This document shows positions 34,737-43,083 of a stretch of 49,819 nt of DNA, in pieces. The DNA lies in assembly GCA_017993715.1 (NCBI GenBank), contig JAGOME010000029.1, forward strand, positions 1 through 49,819, in the 5' to 3' direction. Numbering within the stretch: the stretch's first letter is position 1; every line of letters begins with the position of its first letter. The DNA comes from Phycicoccus sp. GTDB taxonomy: Bacteria; Actinomycetota; Actinomycetes; Actinomycetales; Dermatophilaceae. The position numbers were made by a program, and so were the translations under genes. The notes below the pieces were generated by a model that was given only the letters and a program-made list of their open reading frames with translations, was not told the origin of the DNA and did no database searches.

Positions 34737-36409
34737 CGCAGATCCGCCTCGTCGGCCCGGTGCGCCCACGACGCGAACGACTCGCCCTCGGTGCGCTGGG
34801 CGAGGTAGCGCCCGGCGAGGCGTTCGATGTAGTCGGGCAGATCGACCGCCGCGACCTTGAGGGCCCGCGTCTTGCGCGCCAGCTGCGGCTGCGTGCCCAG
34901 CCCGCCTCCCAGGTGCACCTGGAAGACCTCGATGAGCTGGCCATCGTCGCCTGTCTGCACCATCCCCTTGAGGCCGACATCGGCCACCTGGGTGCGCGCG
35001 CACGCGTTGGGGCAGCCATTGACGTGGATGGTGAAGGGCACGTCGAAGGCGGGCAGGCGGGCCTCGAGCTCGGCGACAACCGTGGCCGCGCGGGCCTTGG
35101 TCTCGACGAGGGCGAGCTTGCAGTACTCGATGCCGGTGCAGGCAAGGACTCCGCGGCGCCACTCACTGGGCGCGGCGTTCAGGCCCAGGTCCGCCAAGCC
35201 CCGGACAAGTGCGTCGATCTCGGGCTGGGGCACGTCGAGAACGAGGAGCTTCTGGTGAGCGGTGAGCCGCACCCGGCCCGAGCCGTGGCGCTGCGCCAGC
35301 TCGGCCACCTCGGTGAGCAGGGTGCCGCTCACCCGTCCGGCGATCGGCGCGACCCCCACCCAGAACAGGCCGTCCTGTTGGGGATGGACGCCGATGTGGT
35401 CGCGACGGTGAGCGCTGGGCTCCGCCGGCGGCGGTCCGTCGAGCAGGCGGCGCTGCAGGTACTCGGTCTCGAGGATCTCGCGGAACTTCTCGGGCCCCCA
35501 GTCCGCCATGAGGAACTTCAGTCGGGCCCGGTTACGCAGTCGGCGATAGCCGTAGTCCCGGAAGATCCCGATGACGCCGGCCCATACCTGGGGGACCTCG
35601 GCCAGTGGCACCCATGCGCCCAGGCGCTGAGCGAACATCGGGTTGGTGGACAGCCCACCGCCGACCCACAGGTCGAATCCTGGACCGTGCTCAGGGTGCT
35701 CGACCCCGACGAAGGAGATGTCGTTGGCCTCGTGGGCGACATCGAGGCTGGGGCTGCCGCTGATCGCTGTCTTGAACTTGCGCGGCAGGTTGGAGAACTC
35801 GGGGTTGCCGATGTAGTCGCGCAGGATCTCCTGCACCGCGGATGAGCCGTCGATGATCTCGTCTGCGGCAATGCCGGCGACTGGCGAGCCGAGGATGACG
35901 CGCGGGGTGTCGCCGCACGCCTCCGCGGTGGTCAGTCCGACCGCCTCGAGCCGCTCCCAGATCGTCGGCACGTCCTCGACGCGGATCCAGTGCAGCTGGA
36001 TGTTCTGCCGGTCGGTGATGTCGGCGGTATCCCGGGCGAACTCGGTGCTGATCCCGGCGATGGTGCGCAGCTGCTCCCCTGACAGCGCGCCGCCGTCGGA
36101 GCGGACCCGAAGCATGAAGTGCTCGTCGTCCAGCTCGGCGGGGTCCAGGGTCGCCGTCTTGCCCCCGTCGATCCCGGGCTTGCGCTGGGTGTAGAGGCCC
36201 CACCAGCGCATCCGACCGCGCAGGTCCTCACCCGGGATGCTCGCAAACCCCTGCTTGCTGTAGATCTGCTCGATGCGCGCCCGCACATTGAGCCCGTCGT
36301 CGGCCTGCTTGAAGGCCTCGTTGGGGTTGAGCGGGGTGCGGTCACCGTCAGCCCAGGCGCCGGTGGCGGTGGTCCGGGTTGGGCGCGGGGTCGCGGTCGT
36401 CGTCACCAC
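34733..36409 (-). CDS. sir: Ferredoxin-type sulfite reductase (siroheme/[4Fe-4S])
   Basis: A 558-residue enzyme of the nitrite/sulfite reductase family reducing sulfite to sulfide with six electrons. The four cluster cysteines are in ACTGIEYCKLAL (C-x5-C) and HVNGCPNACAR (C-x3-C), about 40 residues apart as expected. The residues near the siroheme include WWGLYTQRKPG and TAEACGDTPR, sites equivalent to the Tyr and Cys that are cross-linked in mycobacterial SirA. Context with cysHDN and siroheme genes favours sulfite over nitrite as substrate. The start is GTG 36409 or 36406; a palindrome begins one base upstream. It leads the operon. Confidence 0.92.
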   Translation of the reverse strand: MVTTTATPRPTRTTATGAWADGDRTPLNPNEAFKQADDGLNVRARIEQIYSKQGFASIPGEDLRGRMRWWGLYTQRKPGIDGGKTATLDPAELDDEHFMLRVRSDGGALSGEQLRTIAGISTEFARDTADITDRQNIQLHWIRVEDVPTIWERLEAVGLTTAEACGDTPRVILGSPVAGIAADEIIDGSSAVQEILRDYIGNPEFSNLPRKFKTAISGSPSLDVAHEANDISFVGVEHPEHGPGFDLWVGGGLSTNPMFAQRLGAWVPLAEVPQVWAGVIGIFRDYGYRRLRNRARLKFLMADWGPEKFREILETEYLQRRLLDGPPPAEPSAHRRDHIGVHPQQDGLFWVGVAPIAGRVSGTLLTEVAELAQRHGSGRVRLTAHQKLLVLDVPQPEIDALVRGLADLGLNAAPSEWRRGVLACTGIEYCKLALVETKARAATVVAELEARLPAFDVPFTIHVNGCPNACARTQVADVGLKGMVQTGDDGQLIEVFQVHLGGGLGTQPQLARKTRALKVAAVDLPDYIERLAGRYLAQRTEGESFASWAHRADEADLR

Positions 36410-36410
36410 A

Positions 36411-36454
36411 CCATACTCAGTCAATGAGTTATGGAATGCATAACCGTCCGTTAT
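36411..36454. promoter_or_regulatory. Two palindromes in the sir/trpB2 divergent region (candidate operators)
   Basis: CCATACTCA at 36411-36419 mirrors TGAGTTATGG at 36425-36434 with one extra T, and ATAAC (36440-36444) mirrors GTTAT (36450-36454) across five bases. Both lie directly in front of the sulfate operon. Placement fits repressor or activator sites for a sulfur regulator, but no regulator gene is nearby and the sites match no consensus I can name. Confidence 0.35.
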
Positions 36455-36539
36455 CTGGACCAACGAGAGACCGCTGGTGACTCACGGCATTCGGGCCCCG
36501 ACCTAGCCAGACGCCGACGGGCGGGTGACGATAGGTCTC

Positions 36540-36560
36540 AACACCGGGCCGTCCGGTGTT
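36540..36560 (+). promoter_or_regulatory. 8-bp perfect hairpin just upstream of trpB2
   Basis: AACACCGG (36540-36547) pairs with CCGGTGTT (36553-36560) across GCCGT. It ends 20 bases before the GTG of the trpB2 gene, close to the purine-rich CGAAAGG. It could be a leader hairpin affecting translation or the end of a short attenuator; I could not match it to a known riboswitch. Confidence 0.4.
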
Positions 36561-36580
36561 GCCGCCTCGAAAGGTACTCC

Positions 36581-37954
36581 GTGAGCGAACCCCTGCAGCG
36601 CAAGGTCGTCCTGCGCGACGATGAGATGCCGACGCGCTGGTACAACATCCTGCACGACCTGCCGACGCCCCTGCCGCCGCCGCTGCACCCCGGCACCGGG
36701 CAGCCGGTCGGCCCTGAAGACCTCGCCCCCCTGTTCCCGATGGACCTCATCCTCCAAGAGGTCTCGACCGACCAATACATCGACATTCCGGTCGAGGTGC
36801 AGGACGTCTACCGGATGTGGCGGCCCTCCCCCATGATCCGCGCCTACGGCCTGGAGCGGGCGCTCGGCACCTCGGCCCGGATCTACTACAAGTACGAGGG
36901 CGTCTCCCCGGCAGGGTCACACAAGCCCAACACCGCTGTGCCCCAGGCCTTCTACAACAAGAAGGCCGGCATCACCAAGCTCACCACCGAGACCGGCGCT
37001 GGCCAGTGGGGCACGGCCCTGTCGTTCGCGTGTGCCCAGTTCGGGATGACCTGCGAGATCTGGCAGGTGCGTGCCTCCTATGACGGCAAGCCCTATCGCA
37101 AGGTCATGATCGAGACCCTCGGCGGAGTCATCCACCCCAGCCCGTCAGACCTGACGGCCTCCGGCCGAGCCATCCTCGAAGCCGACCCGCACAGCACCGG
37201 ATCACTGGGCATCGCCATCTCCGAGGCCGTCGAGGTTGCCGCTCAATCCCCCGACACCAACTACGCACTGGGGTCCGTGCTCAACCACGTCATGCTGCAC
37301 CAGACGATCATTGGCGAGGAGGCGCTGCTGCAGTTCGAGCAGTTCAATGACTGGCCGAGCCTGGTCGTCGGCTGCGCAGGTGGCGGGTCCAACCTCGCCG
37401 GACTGACGTTCCCGTTCTTCCGGGAGCGCTGGCTGAGCGGTCGCGAGGTGACGATCCGGGCGGCGGAGCCGGCATCCTGCCCGTCGTTGACGCAGGGCAC
37501 CTACGCCTATGACTTCGGCGACACGGCCGGGATGACGCCTCTGATGAAGATGCACACGCTCGGTCACGACTTCATCCCCGACCCGATTCACGCCGGTGGC
37601 CTGCGCTATCACGGCATGAGCCCGATCATCTCGCTCCTGAAGGACACCGGGGAGCTGCAGGCCGTGGCCAAGACTCAGCGTGAGTGCTTCGAGGCGGGGG
37701 TGCTGTTCGCTCGCGCGGAGGGCATCATTCCGGCTCCGGAGGCCACTCACGCGATCGCCGAGGCCATCGAAGCGGCCCGATCCGGGGCGCACGAGAGCAT
37801 CCTCATCGGGCTGTCCGGACACGGGATCATCGACCTGGGGGCCTACCAGGCCTACCTCGCCGGTGACCTGACCGACCACACGTGGGCGGACGAGGAGCTG
37901 CAGGAGTCCGTCGCCGCGGCGCTGACTCGTTTGCCTGCCATCCCCGGCGCCTGA
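36581..37954 (+). CDS. TrpB2-type tryptophan synthase beta-like PLP enzyme
   Basis: A 457-residue pyridoxal-phosphate enzyme of the TrpB2 subgroup. The PLP lysine is in YKYEGVSPAGSHKPNTA, the phosphate-binding glycine loop is VVGCAGGGSNLAGL, and the N-terminal MPTRWYNILHDLPTPLPPPL plus the long insert around PLMKMHTLGHDFIPDPIHAG are typical of TrpB2. TrpB2 enzymes can make tryptophan from indole and serine, often as a salvage route; the alpha subunit gene is not adjacent. GTG 36581 has CGAAAGG upstream. It is divergent from the sulfate operon and followed by a strong hairpin. Confidence 0.9.
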   Translation: MSEPLQRKVVLRDDEMPTRWYNILHDLPTPLPPPLHPGTGQPVGPEDLAPLFPMDLILQEVSTDQYIDIPVEVQDVYRMWRPSPMIRAYGLERALGTSARIYYKYEGVSPAGSHKPNTAVPQAFYNKKAGITKLTTETGAGQWGTALSFACAQFGMTCEIWQVRASYDGKPYRKVMIETLGGVIHPSPSDLTASGRAILEADPHSTGSLGIAISEAVEVAAQSPDTNYALGSVLNHVMLHQTIIGEEALLQFEQFNDWPSLVVGCAGGGSNLAGLTFPFFRERWLSGREVTIRAAEPASCPSLTQGTYAYDFGDTAGMTPLMKMHTLGHDFIPDPIHAGGLRYHGMSPIISLLKDTGELQAVAKTQRECFEAGVLFARAEGIIPAPEATHAIAEAIEAARSGAHESILIGLSGHGIIDLGAYQAYLAGDLTDHTWADEELQESVAAALTRLPAIPGA

Positions 37955-37962
37955 CCCACTCG

Positions 37963-38001
37963 CGTCCGGCACGGCATTCGCGCAGAATGCCGTGCCGGAC
38001 G
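37963..38001. terminator. 17-bp perfect hairpin built from an inverted CGGCATTC pair
   Basis: CGTCCGGCACGGCATTC (37963-37979) is perfectly complementary to GAATGCCGTGCCGGACG (37985-38001) with a five-base loop GCGCA. It lies between the convergent trpB2 (stop 37954) and ABC-F (stop 38019) genes and should act as a bidirectional terminator. Each arm contains the window's iterated octamer. Confidence 0.8.
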
Positions 38002-38018
38002 TCGGGCGCGCGGGCGCG

Positions 38019-39617
38019 TCAGGCGAGGGTGACCAGGTCGCGGTAGTCCGCGCCCCAGAGATCCTCGACGCCATCGGGCAGGAGGAGCACGCGCTCGGGC
38101 TCGAGCGCATCGACGGCACCCTCGTCGTGGGTGACGAGCACGACGGCACCCTTGTAGGTCTTCAGGGCACCGAGGATCTCGGCGCGTGAGGCCGGGTCGA
38201 GGTTGTTGGTCGGCTCATCGAGCAGCAGCACGTTGGCCGATGAGACCACGAGGAGTGCGAGCGAGAGCCGCGTCTTCTCCCCACCCGAGAGCACCCCGGC
38301 AGGCTTATCGACATCGTCTCCGGAGAACAGGAACGAGCCAAGCACCTTGCGGACGTCGGTCTCCCCCAGCTCCGGCGCGGCGGACTTCATGTTCTCCAGG
38401 ACCGACCGTCGCACGTCGAGGTTCTCGTGCTCCTGGGCGTAGTAGCCGATCTTGAGGCCATGGCCGGGCACGACCTCACCGGTATCCGGCGCGTCGACGC
38501 CGGCGAGGATCCGCAGCAGGGTCGTCTTGCCGGCGCCGTTGAGGCCGAGGACGACGACCCGGCTCCCGCGGTCGATGGCCAAGTCCACGTCGGTGAAGAT
38601 CTCCAGCGACCCGTAGGACCGGGACAGGCCGTTGGCCGTGAGCGGCGTGCGACCCGAGGGGGCCGGGTCGGGGAAGCGGAGCTTGGCCACCTTGTCGTGC
38701 GCTCGTTGCTCCTCCAAGCCGGTCAGGAGGCGCTCGGCACGGCGCGCCATGTTCTGGGCCGCAACGGTTTTGGTGGCTTTGGCGCGCATCTTGTCGGCCT
38801 GCGCCATGAGGGCGGCGGCCTTCTTTTCGGCATTGGCGCGCTCGCGCTTGCGGCGCCGCTCGTCGGTCTCGCGCTGCGCGAGATAGGGCTTCCAGCCCAG
38901 GTTGTACTGGTCCATTTCGGCGCGGTTGGCGTCGAGGTGGAACACCTTGTTGACCACGACATCGAGCAGGTCGACGTCGTGGGAGATCACGACAAGTCCC
39001 CCGTTGTAGCCCTTGAGGTGATCGCGCAGCCAGGCGATGGAGTCGGCGTCGAGGTGGTTAGTGGGTTCGTCGAGGAGCAGGGTCTGGGCGCCGGAGAACA
39101 GGATCCGGGTCAGTTCGATCCGTCGCCGCTGCCCACCGGATAGCGTCCCCAGGGACTGGTCGAGGTGGCGCTCCTCCAACCCGAGGGCGCCAGCAATGCG
39201 GGCCGCCTCGGACTCCGCGGCATACCCGCCGGCGGCGTTGAACTCGGCGTCCAGCCGCGACCAGCGCCGCATCGCCTTCTCCTGCTTGGCCCCGGTCTCC
39301 TCCGCCATGGCCTTCTCGGCGCGGCGCAGGTCCCGCACGATCTGGTCCAACCCGCGGGCCGAGAGCACCCGGTCGCGAGCGGTGATCGTCAGGTCGCCCG
39401 TGCGGGGATCCTGAGGGAGGTACCCCACCTCGCCGCTGCGGACGATCTGGCCCGCCGCCGGGATGGTTTCACCGGCGAGCGTCTTCGTCAGGGTCGTCTT
39501 GCCGGCCCCGTTGCGGCCGACCAGACCGATCCGGTCGCCGGGTGCTACGCGGAAGGTCGCCGCATCAAGGAGGAGTCGGGAGCCGGCGCGCAGCTCGACG
39601 CCTTGAGCGGTGATCAC
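38019..39617 (-). CDS. ABC-F family ATPase (translation factor type)
   Basis: A 532-residue soluble protein with two ABC domains and no membrane segments. Domain 1: Walker A GLVGRNGAGKTTL, signature TLSGGQRRRIEL, Walker B TLLLDEPTNHLD. Domain 2: VLGLNGAGKTTLLRI, VLSGGEKTRLSL, VLLLDEPTNNLD. The charged linker (ETDERRRKRERANAEKKAAA) corresponds to the P-site tRNA interaction motif region. ABC-F proteins act on the ribosome; some protect against antibiotics, others rescue translation. This one looks like a housekeeping actinobacterial member. GTG 39617 is chosen because the conserved part begins there; 19 further residues upstream are not conserved-looking. Confidence 0.9.
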   Translation of the reverse strand: MITAQGVELRAGSRLLLDAATFRVAPGDRIGLVGRNGAGKTTLTKTLAGETIPAAGQIVRSGEVGYLPQDPRTGDLTITARDRVLSARGLDQIVRDLRRAEKAMAEETGAKQEKAMRRWSRLDAEFNAAGGYAAESEAARIAGALGLEERHLDQSLGTLSGGQRRRIELTRILFSGAQTLLLDEPTNHLDADSIAWLRDHLKGYNGGLVVISHDVDLLDVVVNKVFHLDANRAEMDQYNLGWKPYLAQRETDERRRKRERANAEKKAAALMAQADKMRAKATKTVAAQNMARRAERLLTGLEEQRAHDKVAKLRFPDPAPSGRTPLTANGLSRSYGSLEIFTDVDLAIDRGSRVVVLGLNGAGKTTLLRILAGVDAPDTGEVVPGHGLKIGYYAQEHENLDVRRSVLENMKSAAPELGETDVRKVLGSFLFSGDDVDKPAGVLSGGEKTRLSLALLVVSSANVLLLDEPTNNLDPASRAEILGALKTYKGAVVLVTHDEGAVDALEPERVLLLPDGVEDLWGADYRDLVTLA

Positions 39618-39666
39618 GGGAAGGTCCTGAGGGCAGGGAGAGGGGCCGATCAAGGATACGTGACCC

Positions 39667-39739
39667 CGCGGCATTCGGAATCTCGCGTTGCCCTTCTCGC
39701 AATGCCGCCCGCCACCGTTTAGGCTTACCCCGCCGCGGC
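39667..39739 (+). repeat. 73-bp direct repeat, copy 1, with putative promoter
   Basis: Identical in 72 of 73 positions to 41489-41561. It begins CGCGGCATTC and contains TTTAGGCTTACC with a -10-like TAGGCT at 39720-39725. It lies in front of the AftB-like gene; the single difference changes the second octamer to CAATGCCG here. Confidence 0.85.
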
Positions 39740-39790
39740 CGCTGGTGCCGGTGGTCGCGGTGGTGACACGCGATCCAGGGGGCGATCAGG

Positions 39791-41482
39791 GTGTGGGGAA
39801 CAGCGCGAGCGCGCACCTCGGCAGCGTGGGCCATCGGTCTTCCATCCCTGCTGGTCGGGGTGCTCACGTGGCACCGCCGCTGGGTCAGCGACGATGGCTA
39901 CATCAACGTTCGGGTGGTTCAGCAATTGGCCGCCGGCAACGGACCCACCTTCAACCTGTCCGAGCGCGTGGAGGTGGGCACCTCCACGCTCTGGCTGGCC
40001 TTGGTGACCAGCGGCCATCTCGTCGTCCCCGACGCATCAGTGGGCCAGGTGATGGTCGGGCTAGGGACGGCATTCATGGTGTCGGCCATGGTCCTGCTCG
40101 GCCTGGGCGCCCTGCACCTGGCCCCGTCCAGCTCCCCGCTGATCCTGCCCCTCGGCACCGCGGCCCTTGCCGGCATCTCCGTGTTCTGGGACTTCGGCAC
40201 GTCCGGCCTGGAGACCTCCCTCACCTTCCTGTGGATCGCTGGATGCCTGTGGGGGCTCTCACGCAGGTGGGCACGGCAAGGCGAGCACCCTGCGCCAGCC
40301 TGGCAGCCCTGGCCCCTCACGGTCGCCATCGGCCTGGGAGTTCTCGTCCGCCCGGACCTCGCCATCGTCAGCGTGGTGTTCGCCGTCATGCTGCTGGCAC
40401 AGTCCGGTCGCCGCCTGCGCGACGTTCTGGCCGCCGCGGGTATCGCCTTGGCCCTCCCGCTGGCCTATGAGGTGTTCCGCATGGGCTATTACGCGTCGCT
40501 GGTACCGAACACCGCGCTTGCCAAGGCCAACGGGTCGGTCAGCCAAGGTCTGAGGTACGTCGCGGACTACGTGCTCACCTACCACCTCTACATCCCCGCG
40601 ATCGTCGTTCTTGGGCTCTATGCGGGCGGGCTGGCTCGGTCCGTCTCTGCACGTGACCGAGGTCAGTTGGCGCTCTGGCTCGGGCCGCTGGTGGCTAGTG
40701 CTGCCCATGCGAGCTTCGTGGTCTACGTGGGTGGCGACTTCATGCATGGCCGCTTCCTCCTCCCGGCCACGATCCTGGCCCTAGCCCCTGTCGCCGTCGT
40801 TGGCGGCCCAGTCTGGGTGCGCGCCGGGACAGTCCTGACGCTCGGGTGGGCGGTGGTAGCCGGCCTGACCCTGCGACCTGCCCCGTCCACCATGATGATC
40901 ACGGACGAGCGGAGCTACTACGCCGCCGACAAGTCGGTCGGTGCCACCACGACGACGGCCGGATGGGCCACCGATGTGGGCTACGTGCTCGGTCGAGCTG
41001 CCGCGCAGGACCTCGCCTCGGGCGCGTCGTACCTGGCCGTCAACACCCCTGTCACGCGCGCCCGAATGCCCACGCGAACGGGAGTGGGGGTCGACATTCT
41101 CACCGGCTCCCTCGGGGTCACCAGTGTCGGTGCCGGACTATCGGTCACGGTCACGGACACCCCCGCCCTGAGCGACCCCGTGGGCTCCCACCTCGCTCTG
41201 CCGCCCGAGGCGCACTTCCGGGTCGGCCACGCCCTCAAACCGGAGGCCTGGGCCATCGCCCGATACGGGGCGTTGGCTCCGCACGCGGGGAATGCCCAGG
41301 TGGTCGATGCGCGAGCTGCCCTGGCGTGCGGGGACTTCCCTGAGTTGGTCGCGGCCGTGTCCGAGCCGCTGACCCCCGAACGCTTCTGGAACAACGTTCT
41401 CCTGGCTCCGCGGCTGACCTTCTTCAAGGCACCCGCCGATCCCGCGCAGGCGCGCGCCGAGTTGTGTGGCTCGGCTGGCTGA
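39791..41482 (+). CDS. AftB/ZomB-like GT-C membrane glycosyltransferase
   Basis: A 563-residue protein with about ten transmembrane helices in the first 340 residues and a soluble C-terminal domain. Family marks are WVSDDGYINVRVVQQLAAGN with the acidic pair after the first helix, ERVEVGTSTLWLALV, YYASLVPNTALAKANG, and VGGDFMHGRFLLPATI. These match the group that includes mycobacterial AftB, a decaprenyl-phospho-arabinose transferase, also annotated ZomB. An extracytoplasmic sugar transfer onto a cell-wall polymer is the likely role; the sugar is unknown and arabinogalactan should not be assumed here. Start GTG 39791. The gene is bracketed by 73-bp direct repeats. Confidence 0.8.
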   Translation: MWGTARARTSAAWAIGLPSLLVGVLTWHRRWVSDDGYINVRVVQQLAAGNGPTFNLSERVEVGTSTLWLALVTSGHLVVPDASVGQVMVGLGTAFMVSAMVLLGLGALHLAPSSSPLILPLGTAALAGISVFWDFGTSGLETSLTFLWIAGCLWGLSRRWARQGEHPAPAWQPWPLTVAIGLGVLVRPDLAIVSVVFAVMLLAQSGRRLRDVLAAAGIALALPLAYEVFRMGYYASLVPNTALAKANGSVSQGLRYVADYVLTYHLYIPAIVVLGLYAGGLARSVSARDRGQLALWLGPLVASAAHASFVVYVGGDFMHGRFLLPATILALAPVAVVGGPVWVRAGTVLTLGWAVVAGLTLRPAPSTMMITDERSYYAADKSVGATTTTAGWATDVGYVLGRAAAQDLASGASYLAVNTPVTRARMPTRTGVGVDILTGSLGVTSVGAGLSVTVTDTPALSDPVGSHLALPPEAHFRVGHALKPEAWAIARYGALAPHAGNAQVVDARAALACGDFPELVAAVSEPLTPERFWNNVLLAPRLTFFKAPADPAQARAELCGSAG

Positions 41483-41488
41483 CCGACG

Positions 41489-41561
41489 CGCGGCATTCGG
41501 AATCTCGCGTTGCCCTTCTCGGAATGCCGCCCGCCACCGTTTAGGCTTACCCCGCCGCGGC
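41489..41561 (+). repeat. 73-bp direct repeat, copy 2, with putative promoter
   Basis: Second copy of 39667-39739, starting 6 bases after the stop of the AftB-like gene and ending 34 bases before the metallopeptidase ATG. Here both octamers are perfect and inverted (GCGGCATTC at 41490-41498; GAATGCCGC at 41522-41530), so a 9-bp stem is possible. The TAGGCT box is at 41542-41547. Confidence 0.85.
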
Positions 41562-41595
41562 GACGCCGCTGCTGCCTCCGCACGAAGGGCCCCCC

Positions 41596-42513
41596 ATGAG
41601 TTTCAACGAGAACGCCCGGTTGGACACCTCGCAGGTCGAGTCCGGGGGGCGCGGGGGCGGTGGACGCGCGCCGGGCGGCATGGTCGTCGGGGGCGGGATC
41701 GGCGGCATCATCCTGCTCATCATCGCGATGTTCCTCGGGATCGACCCGAGCAGCCTGCCGACGAGCGGAGCAGTCACCGACACGAGAAACGACTCCGGTC
41801 AGGTGCAGAGCGACACCGATGCCTTCGGGCAATGCCAGTCCGGGGCCGACGCCAACACCAACGACGAGTGCCTGGTCATCGGCACGGTTAACTCGGTCCA
41901 GGCCTACTGGACGGCAGAGCTGCCTCGCTACGGCAAGGAGTGGCAGCCAACCAAAACCGTCCTGTACTCGGGAGCGACCGCGAGCGCCTGCGGGACCGCG
42001 AGCAACCAGGTCGGTCCGTTCTACTGCCCGGTCGACTCAAAGGTCTACATCGACGCCTCGTTCTTCGACCTGCTCAGCTCGCAGTTCGGCTCGGACACCG
42101 GCAACCTCGCCAAGGAATACGTCGTCGCGCACGAGTACGGCCACGCGCTGCAGGACCAGCTCGGCCTCCTCGGTCGCGCCCAGCAGGACCCCCAAGGCGC
42201 GGAGTCCGGCGCCGTGCGGGTCGAGCTCATGGCCGACTGCCTCGCCGGGGTGTGGGCGCACCACGCGTCCGCGACCACAGACAATGGCGGCACCCCCTTC
42301 CTCAAGCAGTTGACCAATGACGACATCACATCTGCGCTGTCAGCCGCGTCCGCCGTCGGCGACGACCAGATCCAGGAGAAGACCACCGGGCAGGTCAACC
42401 CGGAGTCCTGGACTCATGGCTCGGCCGAGGCTCGTCAACGCTGGTTCCTCCAGGGGTACAAGACGGGTGACCTCAACCAGTGCGACACCTTCAGCGTGCA
42501 GAGCGTCTACTGA
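41596..42513 (+). CDS. Neutral zinc metallopeptidase (YpfJ family)
   Basis: A 305-residue membrane-anchored peptidase. A Gly-rich cytoplasmic start (residues 1-30) is followed by one transmembrane helix (GGIIGLI-like stretch IGGIILLIIAMFLGI, about residues 35-50). The extracytoplasmic domain holds the zinc motif VVAHEYGHALQDQLG (His179-Glu-Tyr-Gly-His183) and ELMADCLAGVWAHH with the likely third ligand Glu. Physiological substrate unknown. The first residues MSFNENARLDTSQVE are typical of the family; GAAGGG precedes the ATG. Its 3' end overlaps the convergent acVLRF1 gene by 7 bases. Confidence 0.9.
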   Translation: MSFNENARLDTSQVESGGRGGGGRAPGGMVVGGGIGGIILLIIAMFLGIDPSSLPTSGAVTDTRNDSGQVQSDTDAFGQCQSGADANTNDECLVIGTVNSVQAYWTAELPRYGKEWQPTKTVLYSGATASACGTASNQVGPFYCPVDSKVYIDASFFDLLSSQFGSDTGNLAKEYVVAHEYGHALQDQLGLLGRAQQDPQGAESGAVRVELMADCLAGVWAHHASATTDNGGTPFLKQLTNDDITSALSAASAVGDDQIQEKTTGQVNPESWTHGSAEARQRWFLQGYKTGDLNQCDTFSVQSVY

Positions 42514-43055
42514 CCGTCGGAGATCGTGACGCGGACGGATCGGCCGCGGTCGAGCGCCTTCTGGAGCACCGTCAGACGAGGGTCGGGCAGGTCGTAGAGG
42601 TCGCGCCGCGGCAGCGGCGTCAATGACTCCAGGCGCGGGTCGTCGAACACGTCGACGATGAGCGCCTTGTCCCCGCCGACGACGAGCCCGGCCAGCGCGG
42701 GCCCCGTCCACTCCTCACGGATCCGCACCACCTTGTCCGCGACGGCCTTGACGAGCGCATCGGCCTGCCCGGAGCGGCGGCGCGCGAACCGCTGTTGCGA
42801 CCAGCCGCCGGCGGCCGTGCGGGACTGCACGTAGCGCGTGCCCGTCGAATGCCGTGCCAGTCGGCCCTGAGCACCCACACCGATCGCATAGCCGCCCCGG
42901 CGCACGAGCACCAGGAAGATCGGGTCGACCTCGAACCGGTCGACGGCCACGATGTGCTGGGGACCGTCGGGGTTGTTCGCGGCAAAGCGCTGCGACCAGC
43001 CCTCGAACCGCTCGGGTGCCACCTCGACGACGCGCAGGGCGGGAGCGGGCGACAT
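42507..43055 (-). CDS. acVLRF1 family peptidyl-tRNA hydrolase
   Basis: A 182-residue actinobacterial VLRF1-type protein, a release-factor-like domain related to Vms1. The core motif is RYVQSRTAAGGWSQQRFARR, where the glutamine in the GWSQQRF loop replaces the GGQ of eRF1, followed by VVGGDKALIVDVFDDPRL. The family is proposed to release nascent chains from peptidyl-tRNA in ribosome rescue. ATG 43055 is used; the longer frame upstream is not conserved-looking. It overlaps the metallopeptidase gene tail-to-tail. Confidence 0.85.
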   Translation of the reverse strand: MSPAPALRVVEVAPERFEGWSQRFAANNPDGPQHIVAVDRFEVDPIFLVLVRRGGYAIGVGAQGRLARHSTGTRYVQSRTAAGGWSQQRFARRRSGQADALVKAVADKVVRIREEWTGPALAGLVVGGDKALIVDVFDDPRLESLTPLPRRDLYDLPDPRLTVLQKALDRGRSVRVTISDGQ

Positions 43056-43083
43056 ACCGTGAGCGTAGGCCTGGTTCGGGCAC

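Noticed and set aside
36540-36580. Riboswitch or T-box upstream of trpB2
   Set aside because: Only one short hairpin is present; no T-box, SAM or other known conserved core could be matched.
39791-41482. Annotation as a flagellar motor control protein (ZomB)
   Set aside because: No flagellar genes are nearby, and the acidic pair plus the GGDFMHGR motif fit the AftB-type GT-C group better.
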